Source: Limnohabitans sp. DM1 (GTDB lineage Bacteria; Pseudomonadota; Gammaproteobacteria; Burkholderiales; Burkholderiaceae_C). Taken from it: DNA of 64,000 bases. Shown here piece after piece: positions 34,841 through 46,287 of the stretch. The position numbers were made by a program, and so were the translations under genes. Below the pieces are notes generated by a model, which was not told the DNA's origin, searched no databases, and saw only the letters and a list, made by a program, of their open reading frames with translations. The stretch lies in assembly GCF_001269385.1 (NCBI RefSeq), contig NZ_CXOO01000027.1, forward strand, positions 62,001-126,000, in the 5' to 3' direction. How positions within the stretch are numbered: the first letter of the stretch is position 1; every line of letters starts with the position of its first letter.

Positions 34841-36345
34841 TGCAGACCTTGCACAGCCCTATGGAAGCGGCCCAATGGTTGCGCCAGCGCGTGACGGGGC
34901 AGTTGCGCACGGACAGCCGCCAGGTTCAGCCCGGCGATGCCTTCATCGCCTGGCCCGGTGCGGCCACCGATGGCCGCCAATATGTGGCGCAAGCCTTGGC
35001 GCAAGGCGCCAGCGCCTGTTTGATGGAGCAACACGGGCTGCAGGCCTGGCCTGCCCTGAACGGGGCAGACGCCGACCCTCGCCTGGCGGCCCTGTCAGGT
35101 CTCAAAGCCCGGACCGGCGATGTGGCCGATGTGTATTACGCACACCCCAGCCATGCCCTGAGCGTGCTGGCCGTGACCGGCACCAATGGCAAGACATCGA
35201 CCGCCTGGTGGCTGGCGCAAGCCTTGTCGTCTGCTGTGCTCAAGCAGCCCTGCGGCCTGGTGGGAACGCTGGGTGTGGGCCAATTGCCGCAGCTGCGCAG
35301 CACCGGCATGACCACACCCGACCCGGTGTTGCTGCAACACCAATTCCGTGCTTTTGTGGATGGCGGTGTCACCCATTGCGCGATGGAAGCCTCTTCGATT
35401 GGCCTGGCCGAGTACCGCCTGGCCGGCACGCACATCCGTGTCGCCGTCTTTACCAATTTCACCCAGGACCATCTGGATTACCACGCCGACATGAACGCCT
35501 ACTGGGCGGCCAAAGAAGCGCTGTTTGACTGGCCCGGTCTGCAGGCTGCTGTGATCAACATCGACGACCCTCAAGGGTCCCGGCTGGCTGAGCGCTTGCG
35601 CCAGGGCGATCTGGTCGTGTGGACATGCTCTCGCCAGTCGGCGGCCCGTCTGCAAGCCCGTGCAGTGCCGAGTCCGGACGGGCTGGTGTTTGAAGTGCGC
35701 GAAGGCGATCAGGCACACACCCTGCACACGGCCTTGGTGGGTGACTTCAACATCGACAACTTGCTCGGAGTGATCGGCAGCCTGCGCGCTTTGGGCGTGG
35801 CACTGGCCGACGCCGTGCAAGCATGCTCGCAGCTCTCGGCGGTGCCTGGGCGCATGCAGCGCGTGGGCACGCAGGCCGACGCGCCTTGCGTGCTGGTGGA
35901 CTACGCCCACACCCCCGATGCCGTGTGGCATGCCCTGACAGCCTTGCGCCAGCAAGCGGTGCAGCGCGGCGGCCGCTTGTGGTGTGTTCTGGGCTGCGGC
36001 GGTGATCGTGATCCGCACAAGCGCCCCTTGATGGCCGCTGCTGCAGAGGCCTGTGCCGATCAAGTGGTACTGACCAGCGACAACCCACGCTCGGAATCGC
36101 CTGAAGCCATCGTGGCGCAAATGGTCCAGGGCCTCCAAAAGCCCGCGCAAGTGCAGATTCAGCTGGACCGTGCGGCGGCCATTGCACTTGTGGTGGCACA
36201 GGCTGACGCACGCGATGTGGTTTTGGTGGCGGGCAAGGGCCACGAAACCTATCAAGAAATTTTGGGCGTGCGCCAACCGTTTTCTGATGTGGCGCAGGTC
36301 CAGGCGGCCCTGCAACGGCGCACGCCCCAGGGAGTGGCGGCATGA
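34840..36345 (+). CDS. murE: UDP-N-acetylmuramoyl-L-alanyl-D-glutamate--2,6-diaminopimelate ligase
   Basis: Cytosolic Mur ligase that adds the third stem-peptide residue. 501 residues with the ATP site GTNGKTSTAWW, the carbamylated-Lys region, and DNPRSESPEAI; the DNPR motif is the known signature for meso-diaminopimelate rather than lysine. The start shares one base with the ftsI stop (TGATG), and the end overlaps murF by 4 nt. Confidence 0.97.
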   Translation: MQTLHSPMEAAQWLRQRVTGQLRTDSRQVQPGDAFIAWPGAATDGRQYVAQALAQGASACLMEQHGLQAWPALNGADADPRLAALSGLKARTGDVADVYYAHPSHALSVLAVTGTNGKTSTAWWLAQALSSAVLKQPCGLVGTLGVGQLPQLRSTGMTTPDPVLLQHQFRAFVDGGVTHCAMEASSIGLAEYRLAGTHIRVAVFTNFTQDHLDYHADMNAYWAAKEALFDWPGLQAAVINIDDPQGSRLAERLRQGDLVVWTCSRQSAARLQARAVPSPDGLVFEVREGDQAHTLHTALVGDFNIDNLLGVIGSLRALGVALADAVQACSQLSAVPGRMQRVGTQADAPCVLVDYAHTPDAVWHALTALRQQAVQRGGRLWCVLGCGGDRDPHKRPLMAAAAEACADQVVLTSDNPRSESPEAIVAQMVQGLQKPAQVQIQLDRAAAIALVVAQADARDVVLVAGKGHETYQEILGVRQPFSDVAQVQAALQRRTPQGVAA

Positions 36346-37769
36346 GCGACATGCAACTGAATCTGCAGCTGGCGCTGACGTGGCTCAGCGGGGCCCGTGG
36401 CGAACGCCTGGACCGCGTGCTGGCCCAGCGTGTGCATACCGACAGCCGCAGTGTGCAAGCCGGGGATCTGTTTGTGGCCCTGCGCGGCGAGCGTTTTGAC
36501 GGCAACCAGTTTATGGCCCAAGCCCAGACCCAAGGCGCTGTGGCTGTGGTGTGCGAACCCTCAGGCCAGGACACAGCGGCCGCTTTGGGTTTGCCCGCCT
36601 TGCTGGTGCCGGATGCGCGCATCGCCCTGGGCGAGTTGGCCGCGGGCTGGCGAGCCCAGTTTGATTTGCCCGTGATCGCGGTCACCGGCAGCAATGGTAA
36701 GACCACCGTGACGCAAATGATCGCCTCGATCCTGCGGGCCTACGCCGGGGCCGATGCCTTGTCCACGCAAGGCAATTTCAACAACGACATTGGTGTGCCC
36801 CTGACCTTGTTCAATCTGCGTGCGCATCACCGCATCGCCGTGGTCGAGCTCGGCATGAACCACCCCGGTGAAATCGCCGCCCTGGCCCGCATGGCGCAGC
36901 CCACGGTGGCGCTCGTCAACAACGCGCAGCGCGAACATCAGGAATTCATGGGCACCGTGGAGGCCGTGGCGCGAGAAAACGGCGCTGTGCTGCAAGCTTT
37001 GCCAGGCAGCGGCGTCGCCATCTTCCCGGCCGATGAGGATTACACCGGCATCTGGCAGGCACTGGCGGGCCAGCGTGCCCAGCGCACCTTTGCCCTGCAG
37101 CAAGCCGACGTCAGTGCTGCTGTGGTGCTGTGGCAATCGGGGGCCTGGCAATTCACCCTCAAAACCCCTGAAGGCACGGCCCCCGTGCGTGTGCACATCG
37201 CCGGACGCCACAACGTCAAAAACGCCTTGGCCGCCAGCGCTTGTGCCCTGGCCGCCGGAGTGCCGCTTGAAGCTGTGGCCCAAGGCTTGCAGGCCTTCGA
37301 GCCGGTCAAAGGCCGTTCACGGGCCTGCGTGGTGCCTGGCACCGAGATCACGCTGGTGGACGACACCTACAACGCCAACCCCGATTCGGTGCTGGCCGCC
37401 ATCGACGTGCTGGCCGAGTTGCCGGGACCGCGTTTGTTGGTGCTGGGGGACATGGGGGAAGTGGGCAACCAGGGGCCGGAGTTTCACGCCGAAGTGGGCG
37501 CTTATGCTGCCGCGCGCGGTGTTCAGGCGCTCTACACCCTGGGTGACATGAGCGTGCATGCGCAACAAGCATTCAGCAGAGCATGCGCCGGTGCACAACA
37601 CTTTGAGGACATGACCGCCTTGCTGGATGTTGCCACCCAACACGTCCGAGATTTTCAAAGCATCGTGGTCAAAGGCTCGCGTTTCATGAAGATGGAGCGG
37701 GTGGTGGATGCGCTGATCGCGCAAGGCGCTTCACAACACACACAACAGGGAGAAGCGCATGCTGCTTAG
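36342..37769 (+). CDS. murF: UDP-N-acetylmuramoyl-tripeptide--D-alanyl-D-alanine ligase
   Basis: Adds D-Ala-D-Ala to the UDP-MurNAc-tripeptide, finishing the cytosolic precursor. 475 residues with [16 protein letters not shown] at the N-terminus, the ATP loop [39 protein letters not shown] and the C-terminal [11 protein letters not shown]. It overlaps murE by 4 nt and mraY by 11 nt. Confidence 0.97.
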   Translation: MSDMQLNLQLALTWLSGARGERLDRVLAQRVHTDSRSVQAGDLFVALRGERFDGNQFMAQAQTQGAVAVVCEPSGQDTAAALGLPALLVPDARIALGELAAGWRAQFDLPVIAVTGSNGKTTVTQMIASILRAYAGADALSTQGNFNNDIGVPLTLFNLRAHHRIAVVELGMNHPGEIAALARMAQPTVALVNNAQREHQEFMGTVEAVARENGAVLQALPGSGVAIFPADEDYTGIWQALAGQRAQRTFALQQADVSAAVVLWQSGAWQFTLKTPEGTAPVRVHIAGRHNVKNALAASACALAAGVPLEAVAQGLQAFEPVKGRSRACVVPGTEITLVDDTYNANPDSVLAAIDVLAELPGPRLLVLGDMGEVGNQGPEFHAEVGAYAAARGVQALYTLGDMSVHAQQAFSRACAGAQHFEDMTALLDVATQHVRDFQSIVVKGSRFMKMERVVDALIAQGASQHTQQGEAHAA

Positions 37770-38937
37770 CTTGGCGCAATGGTTGCAAGGTTTGTCCCCG
37801 GAGTGGGGCTTTTTGCGTGTTTTTCAGTACATCACCTTCCGGGCCGTGATGGCGGCGCTGACAGCGCTGTTGATTGGCCTGGCCGCAGGGCCTGCCGTGA
37901 TCCGGCGCCTGACAGCGCTCAAGATCGGGCAGCCCATCCGGGGCTATGGCATGGAGTCGCATCTGTCCAAAAGCGGCACGCCCACCATGGGCGGGGTGCT
38001 GATTTTGCTGTCGATTGCCGTGTCCACCTTGTTGTGGTTTGACCTGTCCAACCGCTTTGTCTGGATCGTGCTGATCGTGACCTTGGGCTTTGGCGCTGTG
38101 GGCTGGGTCGATGACTGGCGCAAGGTGGTCAACAAAGACCCCGAAGGCATGCCCTCGCGTGAAAAGTATTTCTGGCAGTCGGTGATCGGTTTGTTGGCGG
38201 CCTTGTACCTGGTCTTCAGCATTTCCGAGAGTTCCAACCTGCGGGTGGTGGATTTGTTCGCCAATTGGGTCATGTCCGGTTTTGACGTCAACTTGCCACC
38301 CAAAGCTGGTTTGATGGTGCCCTTTTTCAAGGAAGTCAGCTACCCCCTGGGCGTGTTTGGCTTTGTGATCTTGTCCTACCTGGTCATTGTGGGGGCCAGC
38401 AACGCGGTCAACCTGACCGATGGCCTGGACGGACTGGCCATCATGCCGGTGGTCATGGTCGGTTCGGCACTGGGTGTGTTTGCGTACGTGACCGGCAGTT
38501 CGGTTTACGCCAAATACCTGTTCCTGCCCCACATTCCGGGTTCCGGCGAATTGATGATTTTCTGCTCGGCCATGGCGGGGGCCGGTTTGGCCTTCTTGTG
38601 GTTCAACACACACCCCGCGCAGGTCTTCATGGGCGACGTGGGCGCGCTGGCGCTGGGCGGTGCCTTGGGCACCATTGCCGTCATCGTGCGCCAGGAAATC
38701 GTGCTGGCCATCATGGGTGGCATCTTCGTGGTCGAGGCCTTGTCGGTGATGGCCCAGGTGACCTACTTCAAGTACACCAAAAAGAAATACGGCGAGGGCC
38801 GACGCATCCTGAAGATGGCGCCCTTGCACCACCATTTTGAAAAGAGCGGCTGGAAAGAAACGCAAGTGGTGGTGCGTTTCTGGATCATCACCATGCTCCT
38901 GTGTTTGGTCGGCTTGTCCACCTTGAAGCTGAGGTAA
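37759..38937 (+). CDS. mraY: Phospho-N-acetylmuramoyl-pentapeptide-transferase (lipid I synthase)
   Basis: Ten-helix inner-membrane enzyme that transfers phospho-MurNAc-pentapeptide to undecaprenyl phosphate. 392 residues with the family signatures [37 protein letters not shown] and the magnesium/nucleotide loop [25 protein letters not shown]. It overlaps the end of murF by 11 nt. The end is 3 bp before murD. Confidence 0.97.
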   Translation: MLLSLAQWLQGLSPEWGFLRVFQYITFRAVMAALTALLIGLAAGPAVIRRLTALKIGQPIRGYGMESHLSKSGTPTMGGVLILLSIAVSTLLWFDLSNRFVWIVLIVTLGFGAVGWVDDWRKVVNKDPEGMPSREKYFWQSVIGLLAALYLVFSISESSNLRVVDLFANWVMSGFDVNLPPKAGLMVPFFKEVSYPLGVFGFVILSYLVIVGASNAVNLTDGLDGLAIMPVVMVGSALGVFAYVTGSSVYAKYLFLPHIPGSGELMIFCSAMAGAGLAFLWFNTHPAQVFMGDVGALALGGALGTIAVIVRQEIVLAIMGGIFVVEALSVMAQVTYFKYTKKKYGEGRRILKMAPLHHHFEKSGWKETQVVVRFWIITMLLCLVGLSTLKLR

Positions 38938-38940
38938 TCC

Positions 38941-40743
38941 ATGCAGCTACAAGGTCAACACGTTCTGATTCTCGGTTTGGGTACCTCGGGCCTGGCCATG
39001 GCCCGTTGGTGCGCTCGCGCCGGAGCGCCTGTGACCGTGGCCGATACCCGCGTGGCACCGCCACAACTGGCTGCGTTGCAGGCCGAGTGGCCGAATGTGC
39101 GATTTGTCTCGGGTGATTTCAGCGCCGCATTGATTGAAGGCACGGATGTGCGGGCAGTGTTTCGCAGCCCCGGCTTGGCGCCGGAAGTGGTGGCCCCCGT
39201 GGTGGACGCGGCCAAGGCCATGGGTTTGTGGCAAGGCGGCGAGTTGACCCTGTTTTCCGCCGAGCTGCAAGACTTGAAAGCGGCCTACGGCTATGCCCCG
39301 CAGGTGCTGGCCATCACCGGCACCAACGGCAAAACCACGGTGACATCACTGACCGGGCAATTGGTGGCGCGCGCGGGCAAGCGTGTCAAGGTGGCAGGCA
39401 ACATCGGCCCCACTTTGCTCGACACCCTGACCGAGGCCGTGCAAGAGGCCCAGGCGTTGGTGGCTCAGCAAGCGCTGGAGGCTGCTGAACACGAGGCTGA
39501 AAATGCCGCGCAGGCCGCAGCGCAAGCAACTGAAACGGCAAGCACACCGGCCACTGCCAGCGCAGCCACACCGCAGTCACCCACAGCGCAAGAGGTGGAT
39601 GAGGCCCCAGTCGAGCCTGATCAGGCCATGACTGCTTCAGCTGAACAAGAAGCCAAGCCAGACTCTGAGTTTGCCGAGCAGCTGCCGCCAGCCCTGTTGG
39701 CGACTGCTGACACTGCACCCGTGCACCCCATGGCCTCGGCTTTGCCCCAGGTCTGGGTGCTGGAGCTGTCGAGTTTTCAGCTCGACAGCAGCGAGGGCTT
39801 TGAGCCCACGGCGGCCACGGTGCTCAACATCACGCAAGACCATCTGGATTGGCATGGCTCCATGAGCGCTTATGCCGCGGCCAAAGCGCGCATCTTTGGC
39901 CAGCAAGGTCTGATGGTGCTCAACCGTGAAGACGCGCAGGTCATGGCCATGCGGCCCGCGCCCATTCGCGTCAAGTTGCAGCGCCCGCAGGAGCGGGCCT
40001 ATGTGTCCTTTGGTGGCGACATGCCCCAGCGCCCGGGTGATTTCGGCATCGAGGTCATGAATGGCATGGCCTGGCTGGTGCGCGCCTTGGAAGCGGACGA
40101 AACCCGCCGCCGTCGCAAAGACGAGGCCGAAGAATTGCATATCCAGCGCTTGATGCCAGCCGATGCCCTGCGCATCCGTGGACGTCATAACGCCATCAAT
40201 GCACTGGCGGCACTGGCACTGGCCAGCTCGGCCGGCTGTGCATTGGCACCCATGCTGTATGGCCTGCGCGAATACCGGGGCGAGCCGCACCGGGTGGAGC
40301 CCATCGCACTCATTCACGAGGTGGAGTATTTCGACGACAGCAAAGGCACCAATGTCGGTGCCACTGTGGCTGCGCTGCAAGGTCTGGGGGCCGACCGACG
40401 CGTGGTCGTCATTCTGGGTGGTGACGGCAAGGGGCAGGACTTTTCACCCCTGGCCGAGCCGGTCAGCCGATATGTGCGCGGTGTGGTGCTCATGGGCCGC
40501 GATGCTGCCCTGATCCGCGAAGCGCTGGGCCTGTGCGGTGTCCCCATGCAAGACGCAGACAGCTTGCCCGCTGCCGTGATGTTGGCCAAAGACATGGCCC
40601 AAAGTGGTGATGCGGTCCTGATGTCACCCGCATGCGCAAGCCTGGACATGTTCAAAAACTACGAGCACCGTGCTCAGGTCTTTTGCCAGGCGGTGGCCGA
40701 ATTGGCAGATGCAGCCGGTGTGTCGATGGAGGGCGGTCTGTGA
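38941..40743 (+). CDS. murD: UDP-N-acetylmuramoylalanine--D-glutamate ligase with a ~105-residue insertion
   Basis: Adds D-Glu to UDP-MurNAc-L-Ala. All three Mur domains are present: the N-terminal UDP-binding domain ([12 protein letters not shown]), the ATP domain ([13 protein letters not shown] at about 125-137; [17 protein letters not shown] at about 271-287; [11 protein letters not shown]) and the C-terminal domain ([17 protein letters not shown]). At 600 residues it is far longer than E. coli MurD (438). Most of the excess is one Ala/Glu/Gln/Pro/Thr-rich stretch at about residues 164-268, between [11 protein letters not shown] and the ELSSFQL strand. A smaller Arg/Glu-rich insert (about 380-400) also occurs. 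The reading frame is continuous, so this is an insertion, not a fusion of two genes. Confidence 0.95.
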   Translation: MQLQGQHVLILGLGTSGLAMARWCARAGAPVTVADTRVAPPQLAALQAEWPNVRFVSGDFSAALIEGTDVRAVFRSPGLAPEVVAPVVDAAKAMGLWQGGELTLFSAELQDLKAAYGYAPQVLAITGTNGKTTVTSLTGQLVARAGKRVKVAGNIGPTLLDTLTEAVQEAQALVAQQALEAAEHEAENAAQAAAQATETASTPATASAATPQSPTAQEVDEAPVEPDQAMTASAEQEAKPDSEFAEQLPPALLATADTAPVHPMASALPQVWVLELSSFQLDSSEGFEPTAATVLNITQDHLDWHGSMSAYAAAKARIFGQQGLMVLNREDAQVMAMRPAPIRVKLQRPQERAYVSFGGDMPQRPGDFGIEVMNGMAWLVRALEADETRRRRKDEAEELHIQRLMPADALRIRGRHNAINALAALALASSAGCALAPMLYGLREYRGEPHRVEPIALIHEVEYFDDSKGTNVGATVAALQGLGADRRVVVILGGDGKGQDFSPLAEPVSRYVRGVVLMGRDAALIREALGLCGVPMQDADSLPAAVMLAKDMAQSGDAVLMSPACASLDMFKNYEHRAQVFCQAVAELADAAGVSMEGGL

Positions 40744-42032
40744 GTGAAACCCTGAATCTGACGCAACGCGCGCGCGCTGCACTGGCCCGCCTGGGAACAT
40801 TGTTCTCCGGCGGCACGCCAGTGGTCAGCCACGCGGGTTTGCCTGTCAATTTAGGGGGGTACGAATATGCCGGTCAGTCGGGCTCAGCCGGTGCCCGGCT
40901 GCAAGGCGTGGATCAATCCCTGGTCTGGGTCGTGGTGGCGCTGCTCATGTGGGGCATGGTCATGGTCTATTCAGCCTCCATTGCCATGCCGGACAACCCC
41001 CGCTTGGTGCGTTTGACGCACACCCATTACTTGTGGCGCCATGTGTTCTCGCTGTCTCTGGGTGCAGCGGTGGCCTTGCTGGCGTTTCAGGTGTCCATGG
41101 ACACCTGGGAAAAAATGGCGCGACCACTGTTTGTGTGCGCGCTGTTGTTGCTGGCCCTGGTGCTGGTGCCCTACATCGGAAAAAGCGTCAACGGTGCCCG
41201 CCGGTGGATTTCCTTGGGCATCATGAATTTCCAGCCTTCCGAACTGGCCAAGCTGGCGACCATCATTTATGCAGCCGATTACATGGTGCGCAAGATGGAC
41301 GTGAAGGAAGACTTCATCCGTGCCGTGTGGCCCATGGTGGCGGCTGTCACAGTGGCAGGTGTCTTTTTGCTGGCCGAGCCGGATATGGGGGCCTTCATGG
41401 TGATCGCGGTCATCGCCATGGGCATCTTGTTTTTGGGCGGCGTCAATGCCCGCATGTTCTTCCTGATCCTGAGCATGTTGCTGATCGCATTCGTGATCAT
41501 CATTGCGGCATCGCCCTGGCGGCGTGAGCGCATTTTTGCCTATCTCGACCCATTTAGCGCTGCTTATGCCTTGGGAAAGGGCTACCAGTTGTCGCACTCG
41601 CTGATCGCCATCGGACGCGGTGAAATTTGGGGCGTGGGCCTAGGGGGCAGTGTTGAAAAATTGCATTGGTTGCCCGAAGCACACACAGACTTTTTGATGG
41701 CCGTGATCGGTGAAGAGTTCGGCCTGGCCGGAGTCGTGGTGGTGATTTTCATGTTCTTGTGGCTGAGCCGCCGCATCATGGTGATTGGCCGACAGGCCAT
41801 CGCACTGGACAAGGTGTTCTCCGGTTTGGTGGCCCAGGGCGTGGGCATCTGGATCGGCTTTCAGGCTTTCATCAACATGGGCGTGAACCTGGGGGCCTTG
41901 CCCACCAAGGGGCTGACCTTGCCGCTCATGAGCTACGGGGGGTCGGCCATCATGATGAACCTGGTGGCCATCGCCATTGTGTTGCGCATCGACGCCGAAA
42001 ACAAACAACTCATGCGAGGGGTGCGATCATGA
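40740..42032 (+). CDS. ftsW: Peptidoglycan glycosyltransferase FtsW (SEDS family)
   Basis: Septal lipid II polymerase partnered with FtsI. About 430 residues with a cytoplasmic N-terminal tail of roughly 60 residues, then ten membrane segments. Signatures are [68 protein letters not shown] and [12 protein letters not shown]. The start is GTG at 40740, overlapping the murD stop and preceded by GGAGG; longer in-frame starts inside murD are rejected. It overlaps murG by 4 nt. Confidence 0.96.
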   Translation: MSETLNLTQRARAALARLGTLFSGGTPVVSHAGLPVNLGGYEYAGQSGSAGARLQGVDQSLVWVVVALLMWGMVMVYSASIAMPDNPRLVRLTHTHYLWRHVFSLSLGAAVALLAFQVSMDTWEKMARPLFVCALLLLALVLVPYIGKSVNGARRWISLGIMNFQPSELAKLATIIYAADYMVRKMDVKEDFIRAVWPMVAAVTVAGVFLLAEPDMGAFMVIAVIAMGILFLGGVNARMFFLILSMLLIAFVIIIAASPWRRERIFAYLDPFSAAYALGKGYQLSHSLIAIGRGEIWGVGLGGSVEKLHWLPEAHTDFLMAVIGEEFGLAGVVVVIFMFLWLSRRIMVIGRQAIALDKVFSGLVAQGVGIWIGFQAFINMGVNLGALPTKGLTLPLMSYGGSAIMMNLVAIAIVLRIDAENKQLMRGVRS

Positions 42033-43093
42033 ATAAACCCTGTGCATTGGTGATGGCGGGCGGCACGGGCGGACACATTTTCCCGGGCCTGGCCGTGGCG
42101 CAAGCCTTGCGTGATGAAGGCTGGCGCGTGCACTGGATGGGCGCGCCAAACAGCATGGAAAGCCTGTTGGTGCCGCCTCATGGTTTCGCGTTGGAGACTG
42201 TGGAGTTTGGCGGGGTGCGTGGCAAGGGCCTCATGACCTGGCTGAGGCTGCCGTTGAAGTTGTTGCGTGCGTTCTGGCAAAGCCTGCAGGTGGTGCGCCG
42301 CGTGCAGCCCGATGTGGTGCTGGGCCTGGGCGGCTACATCACATTGCCCGGTGGTCTGATGGCGCGTTTGTGTGGCAAGCCGGTGGTGTTGCATGAGCAA
42401 AATTCCGTGGCGGGACTGTCCAACAAGGTGCTGGCCCGCGTGGCCAGCCGGGTTTTCACCGCTTTCCCCGATGTCTTCACCCAGGGTGTCTGGGTGGGCA
42501 ATCCGTTGCGCCGGGAATTCACAGAACAAAAGCCACCTGCCCAGCGATTTGCAGGCCGCAGTGGGCCACTGCGCGTGTTGGTGGTGGGCGGCAGTCTGGG
42601 GGCCAAAGCCCTGAACGACATCGTGCCGCAAGCACTGGCACTGCTGCCTGCCGATCAAAGGCCGCAGGTCATCCACCAAAGCGGTGTCAAACAAATCGAG
42701 GCCTTGCGGGCCAATTACGCAGCGGCGGGTGTGACGGCCGAGTTGACCCCCTTCATTGACGACGCGGCCAGTGCCTTTGCGCAAGCCGATCTGGTGATCT
42801 GCCGTGCAGGCGCCAGCACCGTGACCGAAATCGCTGCTGTCGGTGCAGCGGCCCTGTTTGTGCCGTTTCCGCACGCGGTAGACGACCACCAGACCACCAA
42901 TGCCCGGTTCTTGGTGGCGCACGGCGGGGGATGGTTGGTGCCGCAATCGCAGTTGAGCGCACAAGGCCTGGCCCAGCAGCTGGCGGGTTTGCAGCGCGAG
43001 ACCTTGCTCGCTTGCGCCGAAAAAGCTTACGCACAGAAAAAAACAAATGCCACACGCGATGTCGTGATGGCTTGCAAGGAGTTGATTGCATGA
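42029..43093 (+). CDS. murG: Undecaprenyldiphospho-muramoylpentapeptide beta-N-acetylglucosaminyltransferase
   Basis: Membrane-associated GT-B glycosyltransferase that adds GlcNAc to lipid I, giving lipid II. 354 residues with the N-terminal loop [56 protein letters not shown] and the UDP-GlcNAc site [16 protein letters not shown]. The ATG at 42029 overlaps the ftsW stop; an upstream open frame inside ftsW is not coding. It overlaps murC by 4 nt. Confidence 0.97.
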   Translation: MNKPCALVMAGGTGGHIFPGLAVAQALRDEGWRVHWMGAPNSMESLLVPPHGFALETVEFGGVRGKGLMTWLRLPLKLLRAFWQSLQVVRRVQPDVVLGLGGYITLPGGLMARLCGKPVVLHEQNSVAGLSNKVLARVASRVFTAFPDVFTQGVWVGNPLRREFTEQKPPAQRFAGRSGPLRVLVVGGSLGAKALNDIVPQALALLPADQRPQVIHQSGVKQIEALRANYAAAGVTAELTPFIDDAASAFAQADLVICRAGASTVTEIAAVGAAALFVPFPHAVDDHQTTNARFLVAHGGGWLVPQSQLSAQGLAQQLAGLQRETLLACAEKAYAQKKTNATRDVVMACKELIA

Positions 43094-44499
43094 AACACGC
43101 CATCCGAAATATCCACTTCATCGGTATAGGTGGCTCGGGCATGAGCGGCATTGCCGAGGTCTTGCTCAATCTGGGTTACCAGATTTCCGGCTCCGATCTG
43201 GCCGACAGCGCCACCTTGCGCCGACTGGCCGCATTGGGCATTCAAACGCATGTGGGCCATGCGGCAGATCATGTCAAGGACGCTGATGCGGTGGTGACGT
43301 CGACGGCCGTGAAAGCCGACAACCCCGAAGTGTTGGCCGCGCGCGAGCGCCACATCCCGATCGTGCCGCGTGCGGTGATGCTGGCCGAACTGATGCGCAT
43401 GAAGCAGGGCGTGGCCATTGCCGGCACACACGGCAAGACCACCACCACCAGCCTGGTGGCCAGCGTGCTGGCCGAAGCCGGTCTGGACCCCACCTTTGTG
43501 ATCGGTGGTCGTCTGAACAGCGCCGGGGCCAATGCCAAGCTGGGCACAGGCGACTACATCGTGGTCGAGGCCGACGAGTCCGATGCATCGTTTTTGAACC
43601 TGCTGCCGGTGATGGCGGTGGTCACCAACATCGACGCCGACCACATGGAAACCTATGGCCATGACCTGGCCAAGCTGAAGTCGGCCTTTGTGGACTTTTT
43701 GCACCGCATGCCTTTTTATGGTACGGCCATTGTCTGCAGCGACGACCCCGGCGTGCAATCCATCGTGGACGACATCGCTCGTCCGGTGACCACCTATGGC
43801 TTGAATGAAGGCGCCCAGGTGCGAGCCATGAATGTGCGTGCAGAAAACGGGCAGATGCATTTCACCGTGCAGCGGCGCAACGGCGTCACCTTGCCCGACA
43901 TGGATCTGGTGCTGAACCTGCCGGGTCTTCACAACGTGCTCAATGCCCTGGCCGCTGTGACCGTGGCGGTGGAACTGGGCGTGGATGATGCCGCTGTCCA
44001 GCGCGCATTGGCCGGCTTCAAAGGCGTGGGGCGGCGCTTCCAGCGCTATGGTGATGTGGCGGTGCCGGGGGGCGCAGGGCGCTTCACAGTGATCGACGAC
44101 TACGGTCACCACCCGGTCGAAATGGCCGCCACGCTGGCCGCAGCCCGTGGCGCTTTCCCCGGTCGCCGTTTGGTCTTGGCCTTCCAGCCGCACCGCTACA
44201 GCCGCACCCGCGACTGCTTTGAAGACTTCGTCAAAGTCATTGGCCAGGGTTGTGACAGTGTGCTCTTGTCCGAGGTGTATGCCGCAGGCGAGGCGCCGAT
44301 TGTGGCCGCCGATGGACGATCCTTGGCGCGGGCCTTGCGCGTGGCGGGCAAGGTCGAGCCTGTGTTTGTCGACGACATCGCCGACATGACGCAAGCTGTG
44401 TTGAGCAACGCTCGCGATGGCGATGTGCTCATTTGCATGGGCGCGGGCTCCATTGGTGGTGTGCCCGCCAAAGTGGTTGAGACAGGAGGTGCCCTGTGA
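43090..44499 (+). CDS. murC: UDP-N-acetylmuramate--L-alanine ligase
   Basis: First Mur ligase of the pathway. 469 residues with [18 protein letters not shown] at the N-terminus, the ATP loop [28 protein letters not shown], the [12 protein letters not shown] motif in the C-terminal domain and the [16 protein letters not shown] segment. The ATG at 43090 overlaps the murG stop (ATGA); a longer frame starting inside murG is rejected. It overlaps ddl by 4 nt. Confidence 0.97.
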   Translation: MKHAIRNIHFIGIGGSGMSGIAEVLLNLGYQISGSDLADSATLRRLAALGIQTHVGHAADHVKDADAVVTSTAVKADNPEVLAARERHIPIVPRAVMLAELMRMKQGVAIAGTHGKTTTTSLVASVLAEAGLDPTFVIGGRLNSAGANAKLGTGDYIVVEADESDASFLNLLPVMAVVTNIDADHMETYGHDLAKLKSAFVDFLHRMPFYGTAIVCSDDPGVQSIVDDIARPVTTYGLNEGAQVRAMNVRAENGQMHFTVQRRNGVTLPDMDLVLNLPGLHNVLNALAAVTVAVELGVDDAAVQRALAGFKGVGRRFQRYGDVAVPGGAGRFTVIDDYGHHPVEMAATLAAARGAFPGRRLVLAFQPHRYSRTRDCFEDFVKVIGQGCDSVLLSEVYAAGEAPIVAADGRSLARALRVAGKVEPVFVDDIADMTQAVLSNARDGDVLICMGAGSIGGVPAKVVETGGAL

Positions 44500-45461
44500 G
44501 TGCAACAAACGCAGGCAAGGTCGCCGTCCTCATGGGTGGACGCTCGGCAGAGCGTGAAGTCTCCTTGATGTCAGGCCAGGGCGTGCTCAGTGCCCTGCAG
44601 GCCGAAGGCGTGAACGCGCAGGCGTTTGACCCGGCACAGCGCGATTTGAGCGAACTGCGCCAGGAAGGTTTTACGCGCTGTTTCATTGCCCTGCACGGTC
44701 GCTATGGCGAAGACGGCACGGTGCAAGGCGCCCTTGAATTGCTGGGCATTCCCTACACCGGTTCGGGCGTGATGGCGTCGAGCATCGCCATGGATAAAAC
44801 CATGACCAAGCGCGTCTGGCTGGCCGAAGGTTTGCCCACGCCCGCCTATGTGCTGGTGCGTCGTGCGCAACTGGACAGCGTATCCGTGGCGCAGCTGGTT
44901 GAAACATTGGGCTTGCCGATGATCATCAAACCCGCCCGCGAGGGCTCGTCGATTGGGGTCAGCAAGGTGTTGAAGGCGCAGGATGTGCAAGCTGCCCTGG
45001 CGGCTGCCGCACAGTGCGATGCCGACATCCTGTGCGAGCAATGCATTGTGGGTGACGAGGTCACTTGCCCGGTGCTGGGTGAAGGCGACACGGCCCGAGC
45101 CTTGCCCATCATTCGTATCGTGGCGCCTGATGGTAATTACGACTACCAAAACAAATACTTCACGGACGACACGCAGTATCTGGTGCCCAGTGGTCTGCCC
45201 GCTGCGGAAGAGGCCGCCATTGAGGCCCTGGTGGTCAAGGCGTATCAGGTGCTGGGCTGCCGGGGCTGGGGGCGCATCGACGTGATGATTGACGCCGCGA
45301 CACGCCAGCCGTATTTGCTGGAAATCAACACCTCGCCTGGCATGACAGGGCATTCATTGGTGCCCATGTCGGCCCGTGCTGCGGGCATCAGCTATGAGGC
45401 CTTGTGCAGCCAGTTGCTCGCATCGGCTGCGCTGGACAACGCGCAGGGGAGCACCAATTGA
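44496..45461 (+). CDS. ddl: D-alanine--D-alanine ligase
   Basis: ATP-grasp ligase that makes D-Ala-D-Ala for MurF. 321 residues with [33 protein letters not shown], the ATP-binding [14 protein letters not shown], and [19 protein letters not shown] at the C-terminus. The start is GTG at 44496, overlapping the murC stop codon. It corresponds to the DdlB form found in dcw clusters. Confidence 0.96.
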   Translation: MSATNAGKVAVLMGGRSAEREVSLMSGQGVLSALQAEGVNAQAFDPAQRDLSELRQEGFTRCFIALHGRYGEDGTVQGALELLGIPYTGSGVMASSIAMDKTMTKRVWLAEGLPTPAYVLVRRAQLDSVSVAQLVETLGLPMIIKPAREGSSIGVSKVLKAQDVQAALAAAAQCDADILCEQCIVGDEVTCPVLGEGDTARALPIIRIVAPDGNYDYQNKYFTDDTQYLVPSGLPAAEEAAIEALVVKAYQVLGCRGWGRIDVMIDAATRQPYLLEINTSPGMTGHSLVPMSARAAGISYEALCSQLLASAALDNAQGSTN

Positions 45462-46246
45462 ACACAACCATGCCCTTGCCGCTGGATGTCCGGCTCATGA
45501 ACATGACCACTGCCTTGCTGATGGTCGCGCTCGTGTTGCTGGGTGCGACCAGCGGGGCATGGTGGTTCATTCGTCACCCGATGTTTGCCATAGAGTCCAT
45601 CTCTGTGCACGGAGAAGTCGGGCACAACAATGCCGTCACTTTGCGCGCCAACGTGATGCCGCAACTGGAGGGCAACTTTTTCACGCTGGACCTGGCGCAG
45701 GCCCGTGAGGCCTTTGAAGATGTGCCATGGGTGAGAGCGGCGGTCGTGCAGCGGGACTTTCCCAATAAGTTGCGAGCGGCTTTGCTAGAACACCGCCCGA
45801 TTGCCTTGTGGGGCGAAGAAGACGCCAACACCATGGTCAATGAACAAGGCCAGGTGTTTGAGGCCAATGTGCAAGACGTGGATGTCGAGCAATTGCCCCG
45901 CATGAAGGGGCCAGAGGGCATGTCTTCGGATGTGCTGCAGATGTACCGATTTCTGAGCCCCATGCTGAACTCGGTAGACATGGCGATAGAACAGATTGAA
46001 TTGACCACGCGTGGCAACTGGCGAGTTGTTTTGCAAGGTGGTGCCCACATTGAATTGGGCCGAGGCACAGAGGCCGAGCTGGGTGCCAATGTGCAGCGTT
46101 TCATCAAAACGCTGTCACAAGTCACGTCCCGCTACGGCAGAACACCAACGGCCTTGTTGGCTGCAGATTTGCGTCATAAGGATGGTTATGCCCTGCGTCT
46201 GCGCGGTGTCAGCACGATTGACACCCCCACGAAGCAAAAGCCCTGA
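45458..46246 (+). CDS. ftsQ: Cell division protein FtsQ
   Basis: Bitopic divisome protein that links FtsA/FtsZ-side proteins to FtsL/FtsB. About 262 residues: short cytoplasmic tail, one transmembrane helix (about 17-38), a POTRA domain starting [20 protein letters not shown] and a C-terminal beta domain. I choose TTG at 45458, which overlaps the ddl stop and has GGGGAG at a good distance; an ATG at 45470 has no ribosome site nearby. A 41-bp gap to ftsA follows. Confidence 0.94.
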   Translation: MNTTMPLPLDVRLMNMTTALLMVALVLLGATSGAWWFIRHPMFAIESISVHGEVGHNNAVTLRANVMPQLEGNFFTLDLAQAREAFEDVPWVRAAVVQRDFPNKLRAALLEHRPIALWGEEDANTMVNEQGQVFEANVQDVDVEQLPRMKGPEGMSSDVLQMYRFLSPMLNSVDMAIEQIELTTRGNWRVVLQGGAHIELGRGTEAELGANVQRFIKTLSQVTSRYGRTPTALLAADLRHKDGYALRLRGVSTIDTPTKQKP

Positions 46247-46287
46247 GTGATCAGGCCACGAAATATGAAACGGAAATGGTGAGTCAA

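Noticed and set aside
38941..40743. murD read as two genes or a fusion because of its length
   Set aside because: The frame is continuous, and all Mur ligase motifs occur in order on both sides of a low-complexity insert; the insert shows no domain of its own.
43027..44508. 493-codon open frame antisense to murC
   Set aside because: Shadow of murC with no ribosome site or recognisable domain.
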